Shown here: one piece after another, positions 63,248 to 64,000 of the stretch
How the letters are laid out: each line of letters starts with the position of its first letter
Numbering within the stretch: the stretch's first letter is position 1
Origin: Herpetosiphonaceae bacterium
Lineage (GTDB): Bacteria > Chloroflexota > Chloroflexia > Chloroflexales > Kallotenuaceae
NCBI GenBank assembly: GCA_013821605.1
Contig: JACDGP010000006.1
Coordinates: forward strand, 22,956 to 86,955
Direction: 5' to 3'
Length of the DNA stretch: 64,000 nt
Program-made: the position numbers and the translations under genes
The notes under the pieces: generated by a model
Database searches by the model: none
Told to the model about the DNA's origin: nothing
The model's input: only the letters and a program-made list of their open reading frames with translations

Positions 63248-64000
63248 TTATTGCTGCGCGAGCTGGTACACATGCACGTAATCGAAGTTGGCAACAAATC
63301 CACTGCCACCCATCGAGATCAAGCCAATCTTCGCATTCGCCCCCAGATTATGCGTCCAACTCCCCCCGCGGACCCAATGTACGCCGTCACGACTCGTATA
63401 CGGCGTGTAGAGTTCTCCCGTACCTTGACTTGTCTTAATGATCCGTAGCCACGTCGTTAAGTTTGGCGGCCCAACGACGGTATTACCATAGCGTGGGTAG
63501 CCATCTGGGACCGGGAAGAGTTCCTTAGCAAACTCAGTTTGACGGGTTTCATAGATGGAGACGTGGGCGAGCTTAATGAAGTTATCGTTATCACCATAAA
63601 TGACCATCCCGGCCTGCACATAGTTATAGCAGCATCCTTCTGCCGGAAGATTCAGCGTAACTTTAGTCTCGACCAGGTAATCACCTGACGGCGTTGGCTC
63701 AGTCAGGACGGATGCCGAGTTATTATCAACATACAGATCGGCATTCTGCGTGTAGAAGTTGAAGCTCCCTTTGCTCACGTTATACAGGGCCGTCGTACCA
63801 TTGTTGACCCATGTCCATTGCTTCATGTTGAGTTTGTTGCCATTGAAGCCATCTGAGAGTGCAGGGATCAGCGCGCCCGGTTGGTCTGGCTTGAAGTAGG
63901 TTGGGTTATAGTCGCTTTTTTCACCAGGTTGCGCTGCTGGTCCGGAAATTGGCGTATCAGAGACCCACTTCCCGGCGCGTACTGCCGGAAAGCCATTGAC
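63248..64000 (-). CDS. C-terminal part of a glycoside hydrolase-associated concanavalin-like domain protein, cut by window
   Basis: The frame is open to the last base of the window on the minus strand, so the listed Met at 63826 is internal and the gene begins beyond it. About 250 residues are visible. A linker-like segment (PAAQPGEKSDYNPTYFKPDQPGALIPALSDGFNG) leads into a beta-sandwich domain (WTWVNNGTTALYNVSKGSFNFYTQ...YVQAGMVIYGDNDNFIKLAHVSIYE...DGVHWVRGGSW). This resembles the DUF1349/beta-xylosidase C-terminal concanavalin-like domain that accompanies GH43 enzymes. The enzyme domain itself would lie outside. Confidence 0.78.
   Translation of the reverse strand, partial: VNGFPAVRAGKWVSDTPISGPAAQPGEKSDYNPTYFKPDQPGALIPALSDGFNGNKLNMKQWTWVNNGTTALYNVSKGSFNFYTQNADLYVDNNSASVLTEPTPSGDYLVETKVTLNLPAEGCCYNYVQAGMVIYGDNDNFIKLAHVSIYETRQTEFAKELFPVPDGYPRYGNTVVGPPNLTTWLRIIKTSQGTGELYTPYTSRDGVHWVRGGSWTHNLGANAKIGLISMGGSGFVANFDYVHVYQLAQQ

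Noticed and set aside
1-64000. CRISPR array, prophage or insertion sequence
   Set aside because: No regularly spaced repeats, cas genes, phage structural genes or transposases were seen on either strand.

Overview
The window looks like chromosome of a filamentous-type Chloroflexota (class Chloroflexia or close by). This is inferred from protein style rather than a marker gene: an LprG-like lipoprotein/MFS pair, paired BREX-type ATPases with an Lhr-like helicase, a secreted protein with repeats of the GG-LPVFGYP / QWFERARFELHP type, many toxin-antitoxin scraps, frequent TTG/GTG starts and GC-rich sequence. No rRNA, tRNA, CRISPR array, integrase or transposase was recognised.

Layout. 1-4.9 kb: end of a beta-propeller-like protein, an ECF sigma factor with its translationally coupled membrane partner, and two peptide-type ABC permeases without ATPase or binding protein. 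5-9.4 kb: clpB (minus strand) and a winged-helix/AAA ATPase gene split in two by an apparent one-base frameshift. 9.5-21.1 kb is housekeeping: class A penicillin-binding protein, topA, a GH13 glycosidase, rpsU, prfA, ffh, rpsP, a KH-domain protein and rimM. 21.2-27.1 kb is a tight four-gene operon (unknown coiled-coil protein, two DUF2791/BrxD-like ATPases, Lhr-like helicase); it is the best candidate for an undescribed nucleic-acid-handling or defence system. 27.2-32.8 kb holds envelope genes (a TM/SH3 gene broken by an amber codon, a gluzincin lipoprotein, an LprG-like lipoprotein with a P55-like exporter), an endonuclease III and a Rieske protein. 32.8-42 kb holds carB, a degenerate phosphotransferase, holA behind a long structured leader, rpsT (minus), murJ and crtI.

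42-49.8 kb is the plastic part. Three accessory segments (toxin-antitoxin genes plus a GNAT; a Gfo/Idh/MocA oxidoreductase; a phosphotransferase) are each bounded on the far side by a decayed copy of the 3' end of the gene next to them (crtI, fdhD and a secreted-repeat gene). Toxin-antitoxin modules here are mosaic and mostly have lost their toxins. 49.8-58.7 kb is an exopolysaccharide cluster: Wzz/BY-kinase, Wzy-like polymerase, MurJ-type flippase and four GT-B glycosyltransferases. 58.8-64 kb ends with a minus-strand sugar operon: a lectin-like enzyme module (cut by the window end), then GH1, galT, GH1 and a single-domain response regulator.

Promoters with near-consensus -35/-10 boxes can be read in front of topA, rpsU, ffh, holA and rpsT. 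At topA, rpsU, ffh and holA a perfect or near-perfect hairpin begins within about three bases of the predicted transcription start, a recurring layout worth testing.
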